Source of the DNA: Pseudomonadota bacterium
Lineage (GTDB): Bacteria > Myxococcota > Myxococcia > Myxococcales > Anaeromyxobacteraceae
Assembly (NCBI GenBank): GCA_023419875.1
Contig: JAEZXM010000340.1
Coordinates: 1 to 8,244 of the forward strand
Length of the DNA: 8,244 bases
Direction of reading: 5' to 3'
Below the pieces are notes generated by a model. It saw nothing but the letters and a program-made list of their open reading frames with translations, ran no database searches and had not been told where the DNA came from. The position numbers and the translations under genes were made by a program. Below are positions 1 to 5,401 of this stretch, one piece after another. Position 1 is the first letter of the stretch; every line of letters begins with the position of its first letter.

Positions 1-99
1 ATCATGGACAAGCTCGCGGAGGAGAGCGCCGCGGAGCTGCGCCAGGTCGGGCCTTCCTCGGTCGACGAGGTGCGTCGCGGAGACGGGGGGGCGGCATGA
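1..99 (+). CDS. C-terminal end of an upstream gene, possibly galT
   Basis: The frame is open from base 1 and ends in TGA at 97-99, giving the last 32 residues of a protein that begins outside the window. The TGA overlaps the galK start codon as ATGA, which points to translational coupling and one operon. The visible tail is charged, contains LAEESAAELRQVG, and ends in a Gly/Ala-rich stretch. The AEE.AAE.LR pattern loosely resembles the C-terminal helix of galactose-1-phosphate uridylyltransferase (GalT), and galT beside galK is a common arrangement. Thirty-two residues are too few to decide, so the product is left open. Confidence 0.6.
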   Translation: MMDKLAEESAAELRQVGPSSVDEVRRGDGGAA

Positions 100-1265
100 A
101 GGCCATGGGCGAGATCCTCCTCGAGCGCTTCGGCAAGGACGGCGGCGCGATCGTCACCCGCCGGGCGCCCGGCCGCGTGAACCTCATCGGGGAACACACC
201 GACTACAACGACGGCTTCGTCCTGCCGATGGCCCTGGAGTTCGGGATCGAGATGGCCGGCCGCCGGCGCGACGGGCCCGAGGTGCGCGTCCACTCGGTGG
301 ACTTCGGACAGACCGTCTCGTTCTCCGTGGATCGCGAGATCGAGCGCGACCCAGGAGTCCCGTGGAGCAACTACGTGCGCGGCGTGCTCTGGGCCCTCGA
401 GGACGCGGGCGCCCAGCTCGCGGGCATGGACCTCGCCTTCGCCGGGAACGTGCCGCAGGGCGCGGGCCTCTCGTCGTCGGCGGCGCTCGAGGTTTCGACG
501 GCCGAGGTCGTCTGCACGTTGCTCGGCCTGGAGATCGACGCCCCGCGCCTCGCCCGGATCTGCCAGCGGGCGGAGAACGACTTCGTGGGGATGAAGTGCG
601 GGATCATGGACCAGTTCGTCTCGCTCCTGGGGCGGGCCGGTCATGCGCTCTTCCTCGACTGTCGATCGCTGGAGCACGAGCTCGTCCCGCTCGCGCTCGG
701 CGCGCACGTCATCGCGATCGTGGATAGCGGGGTGAAGCACGCCCTCGTCGCCTCGGAGTACAACCGACGTCGCGAGGAGTGCGCGACCGGGGTGGCGGCG
801 TTGCGGGCGCGCTTCCCTGGGGTGGCGGCGCTCCGCGACGCGACCCTGAACCAGCTCGCGGCCTGCGCCGGTGACGTGTCACCGACGGTGTATCGGCGTT
901 GCCGGCACGTCGTGACCGAGTGCGCCCGTGTGCTCGAGAGCAAGGAGGCGCTCGGGCGCGGGGACCTCGCCCGCTTCGGCGCGCTCATGAACGCCTCGCA
1001 CGACTCCCTCCGCGACGACTACGAGGTGAGCTGCGCGGAGGTGGATCTCCTGGTCGAGCTGGCCCGGAGCGTTCCGGGCGTGGCGGGGTCTCGCATCACG
1101 GGCGGCGGCTTCGGCGGGTGCACGGTGAACCTCGTCTCCCGTGCCGCCCTCGACGGATTCGGGACCAACGTCCTCGGGCGCTACAAGCAGCAACTTGGCG
1201 TCGACGCTCGGCTTTTTGTGACCTCGGCCGCGGACGGCGCACGCGCTGGACGAAGCGAACCGTAA
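96..1265 (+). CDS. galK: galactokinase
   Basis: GalK is a cytoplasmic GHMP-family kinase that phosphorylates alpha-D-galactose with ATP to galactose 1-phosphate, the first committed Leloir step. The 389-residue product has the usual family length. The galactokinase signature GRVNLIGEHTDYN is at residues 26-38. The GHMP ATP-binding motif GAGLSSSAA is at 122-130, and the glycine-rich third motif GGGFGG at 336-341. The expected catalytic pair is Arg27 and Asp172 (in GIMDQF), by analogy with characterised galactokinases. The VKHALVASEYNRRREEC segment (213-229) is also typical. The ATG at 96 overlaps the upstream stop, and the G-rich run just before it is a poor Shine-Dalgarno, so coupling probably helps initiation. 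An in-frame ATG at codon 4 is an alternative start. The adjoining mglBAC transporter supports a role in galactose use. No frameshift or missing key residue is seen. Confidence 0.97.
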   Translation: MKAMGEILLERFGKDGGAIVTRRAPGRVNLIGEHTDYNDGFVLPMALEFGIEMAGRRRDGPEVRVHSVDFGQTVSFSVDREIERDPGVPWSNYVRGVLWALEDAGAQLAGMDLAFAGNVPQGAGLSSSAALEVSTAEVVCTLLGLEIDAPRLARICQRAENDFVGMKCGIMDQFVSLLGRAGHALFLDCRSLEHELVPLALGAHVIAIVDSGVKHALVASEYNRRREECATGVAALRARFPGVAALRDATLNQLAACAGDVSPTVYRRCRHVVTECARVLESKEALGRGDLARFGALMNASHDSLRDDYEVSCAEVDLLVELARSVPGVAGSRITGGGFGGCTVNLVSRAALDGFGTNVLGRYKQQLGVDARLFVTSAADGARAGRSEP

Positions 1266-1288
1266 TCAATCGAAAGAAGTTGTGGTCG

Positions 1289-1317
1289 GACGGGCTTTCG
1301 AGCGAAAGTGCGCCGTC
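1289..1317 (+). promoter_or_regulatory. nested inverted repeat after galK
   Basis: An outer GACGG (1289-1293) pairs with CCGTC (1313-1317). Between them lies the palindrome CTTTCGAGCGAAAG (1295-1308), which can fold as a 5-bp stem with a GAGC loop. There is no T-run after it, so a classical terminator is unlikely. It may be an operator or an RNA structure between galK and mglB; which of these it is cannot be told from the sequence. Confidence 0.3.
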
Positions 1318-1363
1318 ACGGTCGAGCAGTCGAAGTCCGGGGTGAAGTGAGGAGAGGCTTTCT

Positions 1364-1375
1364 CGCAGCGCTGCG
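1364..1375. promoter_or_regulatory. 12-bp perfect palindrome upstream of mglB, candidate operator
   Basis: CGCAGCGCTGCG is a perfect palindrome centred on CpG, ending 25 bp before the mglB start codon. LacI/GalR-family repressors, which commonly control galactose genes, bind palindromes with a central CG, so this is a reasonable operator candidate. It is shorter than typical 14-16 bp operators, and short GC palindromes also arise by chance in such DNA. No convincing -35/-10 pair was found in 1266-1400. Confidence 0.3.
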
Positions 1376-1389
1376 TTTCGAGCATCACT

Positions 1390-1395
1390 GGAGGT
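1390..1395 (+). promoter_or_regulatory. Shine-Dalgarno that fixes the mglB start
   Basis: GGAGGT lies 5 nt before the ATG at 1401. It selects this codon over earlier in-frame starts, which would put a non-hydrophobic extension in front of the signal peptide. It is the strongest ribosome-binding site among the three transport genes. Confidence 0.85.
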
Positions 1396-1400
1396 CACAT

Positions 1401-2396
1401 ATGAAGAAGGCGCTTCTGTTCACGGGTCTCGCGGCCCTGGTCGCCGCCGGCGTCGCCGTCGCGGCGGATCTGCCGAGCATCGGGTGCGCGATCTACAAGT
1501 ACGACGACACCTTCATGACCGGCGTCCGGAACGCGATCATGAAGACCTCCGAGGGCAAGGCCAAGGTCGACATGGTCGACAGCCAGAACTCGCAGGCCAC
1601 CCAGAACGACAAGGTCGACCTCTTCCTCACGAAGAGGGTGAAGGCCCTCGCCATCAACCCGGTCGATCGCGCCGCCGCGGGCGTGATCATCCAGAAGGCG
1701 AAGGCCGCCGGCGTGCCGGTGGTCTTCTTCAACCGCGAGCCGTTCGCGGACGACATGAAGAAGTACGACAAGGCGTACTACGTCGGCGCCATCGCCGAGC
1801 AGTCCGGCACCATGGAGGGCAAGCTCGCCGTCGACTACTGGAAGGCGCACCCCGAGGCCGACCTGAACAAGGACGGCGTCATGCAGTACGTGATGCTCAA
1901 GGGCGAGCCCGGCCACCAGGACGCCGAGCTCCGCACCAAGTTCTCGATCAAGGCGGTCGAGGATGCCGGCATCAAGGTGCAGAAGCTCGCCGAGGACACT
2001 GGCATGTGGGACCGCGTGAAGGGCCAGGAGAAGATGGCCGCCTTCCTCGGCGCCCACAAGAACATCGAGTTCGTGTTCGCCAACAACGACGACATGGCGC
2101 TCGGGGCGATCGAGGCCCTCAAGGCCGCCGGGTTCTTCAAGGGCGGCAAGTTCATGCCGGTGGTCGGCGTGGACGCCACCGCTCCGGCCCTCCAGGCCCT
2201 CAAGGACGGCACGCTGCTCGGCACCGTGCTGAACGACGCCAAGAACCAGGGCGCCGCCACGGCCAACCTGTCGATCGTGCTGTCCAAGGGCGAGAAGCCC
2301 TCGAAGGCCAACGTCGGCTACGAGCTCAAGGACGGCAAGTACGTCTGGGTCGACTACAAGCCGATCACCAAGGCCAACATGGCGGAGGCGCTGTAG
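1401..2396 (+). CDS. mglB: D-galactose/D-glucose-binding periplasmic protein of the Mgl ABC transporter
   Basis: MglB is a soluble periplasmic receptor that binds galactose, glucose or methyl-galactosides and delivers them to MglA/MglC. It has 331 residues, close to the E. coli length. A Sec signal peptide occupies residues 1-22 (Lys-Lys, hydrophobic core, AVA-A before Asp-Leu); no lipobox Cys is present. By alignment from memory with E. coli MglB, all sugar-contact positions are kept: Asp36, Phe38, Asn111, His172, Asp174, Arg178, Trp203, Asn229, Asp258 and Asn278. The EF-hand-like calcium loop is DLNKDGVMQ (154-162) with Glu223 as the distant ligand. Val160 replaces the E. coli Gln that contributes a backbone carbonyl, so calcium binding should survive. 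The gene starts 135 bp after galK and is followed by a strong hairpin before mglA. It is not the unrelated Roadblock-type MglB of myxobacterial motility. Confidence 0.97.
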   Translation: MKKALLFTGLAALVAAGVAVAADLPSIGCAIYKYDDTFMTGVRNAIMKTSEGKAKVDMVDSQNSQATQNDKVDLFLTKRVKALAINPVDRAAAGVIIQKAKAAGVPVVFFNREPFADDMKKYDKAYYVGAIAEQSGTMEGKLAVDYWKAHPEADLNKDGVMQYVMLKGEPGHQDAELRTKFSIKAVEDAGIKVQKLAEDTGMWDRVKGQEKMAAFLGAHKNIEFVFANNDDMALGAIEALKAAGFFKGGKFMPVVGVDATAPALQALKDGTLLGTVLNDAKNQGAATANLSIVLSKGEKPSKANVGYELKDGKYVWVDYKPITKANMAEAL

Positions 2397-2400
2397 CGCT

Positions 2401-2421
2401 GGACCGGGCAAGACACGGTCC
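2401..2421 (+). promoter_or_regulatory. small hairpin just after mglB
   Basis: GGACCG (2401-2406) can pair with CGGTCC (2416-2421) around a 9-nt loop, beginning 4 nt after the mglB stop codon. It has no U-run. It may cap the mglB message together with the larger hairpin that follows. Confidence 0.4.
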
Positions 2422-2433
2422 GTAAAGTGATAC

Positions 2434-2461
2434 CGGGGGGCGGCCGCAGGGCCGCCCCCCG
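2434..2461 (+). promoter_or_regulatory. strong intercistronic stem-loop between mglB and mglA
   Basis: A perfect 12-bp stem, essentially all G-C, joins 2434-2445 to 2450-2461 with the tetraloop GCAG. No T-run follows, so full rho-independent termination is unlikely. Between a binding-protein gene and its membrane components, such hairpins (known from malE-malF in E. coli) block 3' exonucleases and leave more binding-protein mRNA. It lies 30 nt before the mglA GTG and may also dampen ribosome access. The structure is seen; the function is inferred. Confidence 0.65.
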
Positions 2462-2491
2462 CTCGCAACGGCCTGCCGACGGGGTGTCCTC

Positions 2492-4003
2492 GTGAGCTCG
2501 AACGGCTTCCTCTTGGAGATGCGGCACGTCTCGAAGGAGTTCCCCGGCGTCCGGGCGCTCGACGACGTGAGCCTTCAGGTCAGGCCCGGCACCGTGCACG
2601 CCCTGATGGGCGAGAACGGCGCCGGAAAGTCCACGCTCATGAAGTGCCTGTTCGGCCTCTACGCGGCGGACCAGGGCGAGACCGTGCTCGAGGGGCAGCC
2701 GGTCCAGATCACCGAGCCCAAGGTGGCCCTGCGCCACGGCATCTCGATGATCCACCAGGAGCTGCACCCCATCCCGCACCGCAGCGTGATGGAGAACATC
2801 TGGCTCGGGCGGTTCCCGCTGCGGAAGCTCGGGCCCTTCCGGTTCGTGGACCACGCGGCCATGTACCGGGCCACCGCGGCGCTGTTCCGCGACCTCGGCA
2901 TGCCCATCGATCCCGCTACCCGGCTGGGCGACCTCTCGGTCTCGAAGATCCAGTCGGTGGAGATCGCCAAGGCGGTCTCCTACAACGCCAAGGTCATCAT
3001 CATGGACGAGCCGACCTCGTCCCTGACCGAGAACGAGGTCGAGCACCTCTTCCGGATCATCCGCGACCTCCGGGGCCGCGGGGTCGCGATCATCTACATC
3101 TCGCACAAGATGGAGGAGATCCTGCGGATCTCGGACGAGGTCACCATCATGCGCGACGGCCGCCGGGTGGGTACCTGGCCGTCGGCGGAGCTCACCGAGG
3201 ACCTCATCATCCGCAACATGGTCGGTCGCGACCTCGTCCACCGGTTTCCGGAGCGGCACAACGTCCCCGGCGCGGTGGTGCTGCGGGTCGCCGAGCTCAC
3301 CTCGCCCAATCCACGCTCCTTCCGCGACGTCAGCTTCGAGCTGCGCAGGGGCGAGATCCTGGGGATCGGAGGCCTCGTCGGCGCGCAGCGGACCGAGCTC
3401 GTCGAGGCGCTCTTTGGCATGCGCGCCGTCCTGCGCGGCAGGATCGAGCTCCGGGGTGTGCCGGTGCGCATCGATTCCCCGGCAGACGCCAAGCGGCTCG
3501 GGATGGCGCTCCTCACCGAGGACCGGCGCGGCTCGGGCATCTTCCCCTCGCTCTCCGTCCTGGAGAACAGCCTCATCGCGAATCTGAAGCGGTACGTGCG
3601 GGCGCTGCTGCTCGACGAGAGATCCCGCCGGGCGGCGGCGGCGCGGGTGGTCGATCGCCTGCGCGTGAAGACGCCGTCGCTGGCCACGCTGATGCGCGAC
3701 CTCTCCGGCGGGAACCAGCAGAAGGTGCTGTTCGGCCGCTGGCTCCTCACCGAGCCGGAGATCCTGCTGCTGGACGAGCCCACCCGCGGCATCGACGTCG
3801 GCGCCAAGTTCGAGATCTACACGATCATCGAGGAGCTCGCCCGGGCCGGGAAGAGCATCGTCATGATCTCGTCGGAGATGCCGGAGCTGCTCGGCATGTC
3901 GGACCGGATCATGGTGATGTGCGAGGGCCGGGTGTCCGGGTTCCTCGAGGGCACGCGCGCGAGCCAGGAGGAGATCATGCGGCTCGCGGCGCAGTTCATG
4001 TGA
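2492..4003 (+). CDS. mglA: galactose/methyl galactoside import ATP-binding protein
   Basis: MglA is the cytoplasmic ATPase of the galactoside importer, with two ABC cassettes in one chain (503 residues; E. coli MglA is about 506). In the N-terminal cassette, Walker A is GENGAGKST (40-48), the Q-loop glutamine is Gln89, a degenerate signature LSVSKIQ is at 148-154, Walker B is VIIMDEP (168-174), and the switch histidine is His205. In the C-terminal cassette, Walker A is degenerate (GLVGAQRTE, 294-302), the signature LSGGNQQK (404-411) is canonical, Walker B is ILLLDEP (424-430), and Ser460 stands at the switch-His position. This asymmetry is normal for the MglA/RbsA/AraG subfamily. The GTG start gives an N-terminus matching the family, and the only upstream SD-like sequence is a weak GGGGTG. 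mglC follows after 17 bp. It is not the Ras-like GTPase MglA of myxobacterial gliding. Confidence 0.97.
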   Translation: MSSNGFLLEMRHVSKEFPGVRALDDVSLQVRPGTVHALMGENGAGKSTLMKCLFGLYAADQGETVLEGQPVQITEPKVALRHGISMIHQELHPIPHRSVMENIWLGRFPLRKLGPFRFVDHAAMYRATAALFRDLGMPIDPATRLGDLSVSKIQSVEIAKAVSYNAKVIIMDEPTSSLTENEVEHLFRIIRDLRGRGVAIIYISHKMEEILRISDEVTIMRDGRRVGTWPSAELTEDLIIRNMVGRDLVHRFPERHNVPGAVVLRVAELTSPNPRSFRDVSFELRRGEILGIGGLVGAQRTELVEALFGMRAVLRGRIELRGVPVRIDSPADAKRLGMALLTEDRRGSGIFPSLSVLENSLIANLKRYVRALLLDERSRRAAAARVVDRLRVKTPSLATLMRDLSGGNQQKVLFGRWLLTEPEILLLDEPTRGIDVGAKFEIYTIIEELARAGKSIVMISSEMPELLGMSDRIMVMCEGRVSGFLEGTRASQEEIMRLAAQFM

Positions 4004-4020
4004 ACAGGAGGGGTCGTCCC

Positions 4021-5151
4021 ATGGCCGTGACCGAGAGGCAGCTCCACGAGCCCGCGTCGAAGGGACCGCCGGGAGAGAAGCCGGGCGCGCGCCCGCGTTC
4101 CGTCGGACGCCGGCTCCTCCAGCTCGTCGAGGACAACGCGATCTTCGCCGCGATGATCGTCCTCGTCCTGCTCATCGCCCTGTACGCGTGGGGGAAGGAC
4201 TACGGGTCGTTCCTCACCGTCTACACGCTGCGCGACGTCCTGGTGCACAACTCGACGCGCCTCATCGTGGCGATGGGCGCGGCCTTCGCCATCCTCACCG
4301 CGGGCGCCGACCTCTCCGCGGGCCGCATGGTCGGCCTCGCGGCGGTGCTCTCGGCGTCCATGCTGCAGGCCCCCGACTACCTGCGCCTCTTCTACCCCGG
4401 CCTTCACCAGACCTGGCTCTGGGTCCACATGCCGCCGTGGGTCACGCTCCTCATCCCCATTCTCCTGGCCGTCGCGGTCTGCGCCGTGTTCGGGCTCATC
4501 AACGGCTGGGTGATCGCGCAGTTCGGGGTTGCGCCGTTCATCGCCACGCTGGGCGCCTACCTCTGGATCTACGGGATCAACGGGTACTACTTCGCCCAGC
4601 CCCCCAACGACTCGCAGCCCATCGGCGGCCTGCGGGCGGGCTTCACGGAGATCGGCACCGGCGCGATCGGCACGGGGCTGTTCTCGCTCCCCTACATCGT
4701 GCTCATCGCCGCCGCCGTGACCGTGTTCATGTGGGTTCTCATGAACAAGACGACGTTCGGCAAGAACGTCTACGCGATCGGCGGGAACGTGAACGCCGCC
4801 AAGGTGTCCGGGATCAACGTCTACTGGACGACGATCGTCATGTACACGATCGCGGGCGCCCTCTACGGCCTCGGCGGCGTGCTCGAGGCGAGCCGCACCG
4901 GAGGCGCGACCAACAACTACGGGAACATGTACGAGCTCGACGCGATCGCGGCCTGCGTGGTCGGCGGCGTGTCGGTCACCGGCGGCATCGGACGGATCCC
5001 GGGCATCGTCGTGGGCGTGCTCATCTTCGGCGTCATCAACTACGGCCTCACGTTCGTGAGCGTGAACACGTACATCCAGCTCATCCTGAAGGGCATCATC
5101 ATCGTCTCCGCGGTGGCCTTCGACGTCCGGAAGTACGTGGCCAAGAAGTAG
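4021..5151 (+). CDS. mglC: galactose/methyl galactoside ABC transporter permease
   Basis: MglC is the inner-membrane permease that forms the sugar channel and docks MglA. The 376-residue protein has many hydrophobic segments, for example about 41-57, 82-112, 141-160, 223-241, 270-288, 308-320 and 326-346. Conserved stretches match E. coli MglC: GADLSAGRMVGLAA (95-108), FGKNVYAIGGNVNAAKVSGINV (246-267, the cytoplasmic coupling region) and YELDAIAACVVGGVSVTGG (304-322). AGGAGGGG at 4006-4013 is a strong Shine-Dalgarno 7 nt before the ATG. The protein is about 40 residues longer than E. coli MglC. Much of this is a polar N-terminus (1-33) rich in Pro, Gly and basic residues ahead of the first membrane helix. 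No dedicated terminator follows directly; transcription may run on to the hairpin at 5360-5390. Confidence 0.96.
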   Translation: MAVTERQLHEPASKGPPGEKPGARPRSVGRRLLQLVEDNAIFAAMIVLVLLIALYAWGKDYGSFLTVYTLRDVLVHNSTRLIVAMGAAFAILTAGADLSAGRMVGLAAVLSASMLQAPDYLRLFYPGLHQTWLWVHMPPWVTLLIPILLAVAVCAVFGLINGWVIAQFGVAPFIATLGAYLWIYGINGYYFAQPPNDSQPIGGLRAGFTEIGTGAIGTGLFSLPYIVLIAAAVTVFMWVLMNKTTFGKNVYAIGGNVNAAKVSGINVYWTTIVMYTIAGALYGLGGVLEASRTGGATNNYGNMYELDAIAACVVGGVSVTGGIGRIPGIVVGVLIFGVINYGLTFVSVNTYIQLILKGIIIVSAVAFDVRKYVAKK

Positions 5152-5225
5152 GGGCCCGGCCGGGGAGGTAGGCGAAAGGGCGTCTGCTCCAACCCCGCGG
5201 AAACACGACAAGTGCCCAGGATGAT

Positions 5226-5254
5226 TTGAGTTTTCGCCCGCGGCCCGCTACATT
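5226..5254 (+). promoter_or_regulatory. sigma70-type promoter for a candidate small RNA
   Basis: TTGAGT (5226-5231) and TACATT (5249-5254) are separated by exactly 17 bp, differing from TTGACA/TATAAT at one and two positions respectively. This is the best-matching promoter in a window whose DNA is otherwise very GC-rich. Transcription would start near 5261, 75 bp or more past the mglC stop, where no + strand protein gene lies downstream. Confidence 0.55.
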
Positions 5255-5260
5255 CTCTTC

Positions 5261-5400
5261 ATACGACGGGGCGGTCCGGTGGGTTTGGGCCTGTGCCGTC
5301 GATGACGAGGGCAGCCGCTATTACGTGCCAGGAAGGGCGGAACCCGGCAGTCGTCGTCAGCGGGGCCGGGGGCAGCTCTCCTGGCCCCGCGGTCTTTCTC
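5261..5400 (+). ncRNA. candidate independently transcribed small RNA, family not recognised
   Basis: The segment between the promoter and the terminator is about 140 nt and almost fully foldable. CGACGG (5264-5269) pairs with CCGTCG (5296-5301), enclosing GGTCC (5273-5277) with GGGCC (5287-5291). Next, 5302-5308 pairs with 5351-5357 (7 bp, one G-U), enclosing TGCC/GGCA (5326-5329 with 5346-5349) stacked on GGG/CCC (5335-5337 with 5343-5345) and a CGGAA loop. The terminator stem 5360-5390 follows directly. I saw no Rfam family I could name: the SRP RNA core, the c-di-GMP aptamer core and the 6S shape are absent. No credible small ORF with a Shine-Dalgarno was found. The 3' end abuts the convergent diguanylate cyclase stop codon, so read-through would be antisense to that mRNA. 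It could instead be the 3' UTR of the mgl operon. Confidence 0.42.
5360..5400 (+). terminator. rho-independent terminator
   Basis: An 11-bp stem (5360-5370 with 5380-5390, one G-U pair) closes a 9-nt loop. It is followed by the T-rich GGTCTTTCTC at 5391-5400. The orientation fits + strand transcripts, either the candidate small RNA or mgl operon read-through. On the - strand there is no T-run after the stem, so it does not look bidirectional. Confidence 0.7.
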
Positions 5401-5401
5401 C

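Noticed and set aside
1280..1309. TTGTGG ... GAAAGT as the mglB promoter
   Set aside because: With an 18-bp spacer the -10 matches only three of six positions, and the -35 is also weak.
1308..1400. Earlier in-frame start for mglB
   Set aside because: It would put about 31 Arg-rich residues before a normal signal peptide; GGAGGT before the ATG at 1401 settles the start.
1395..2468. Long open frame on the - strand opposite mglB
   Set aside because: Antisense to a clear mglB. Its His/Asp/Leu/Val/Gly-rich translation is typical of GC-biased third positions read backwards, with no recognisable domain.
2644..4020. In-frame upstream extension of mglC inside mglA
   Set aside because: The extension is an Arg/Pro/Gly-rich off-frame reading of mglA. 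The strong Shine-Dalgarno at 4006-4013 and homology place the start at 4021.
5155..5164. CCCGGCCGGG palindrome right after mglC as a terminator
   Set aside because: It has no loop and no T-run; a plain GC palindrome is expected by chance in this DNA.
3817..5211. 464-codon open frame on the - strand opposite mglC
   Set aside because: Shadow of mglC; Asp/Glu/His/Arg/Val-rich low-complexity translation, no start context and no family resemblance.
5325..5358. Resemblance to signal recognition particle RNA (CAGG, GGAA and GCAG fragments)
   Set aside because: The conserved SRP core order (GGTCAGG, tetraloop, AGCAGCC) and its symmetric loops are not present; the fragments pair differently here.
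5261..5360. c-di-GMP riboswitch, considered because a cyclase gene is adjacent
   Set aside because: The conserved aptamer core is absent and no + strand gene lies downstream to control.
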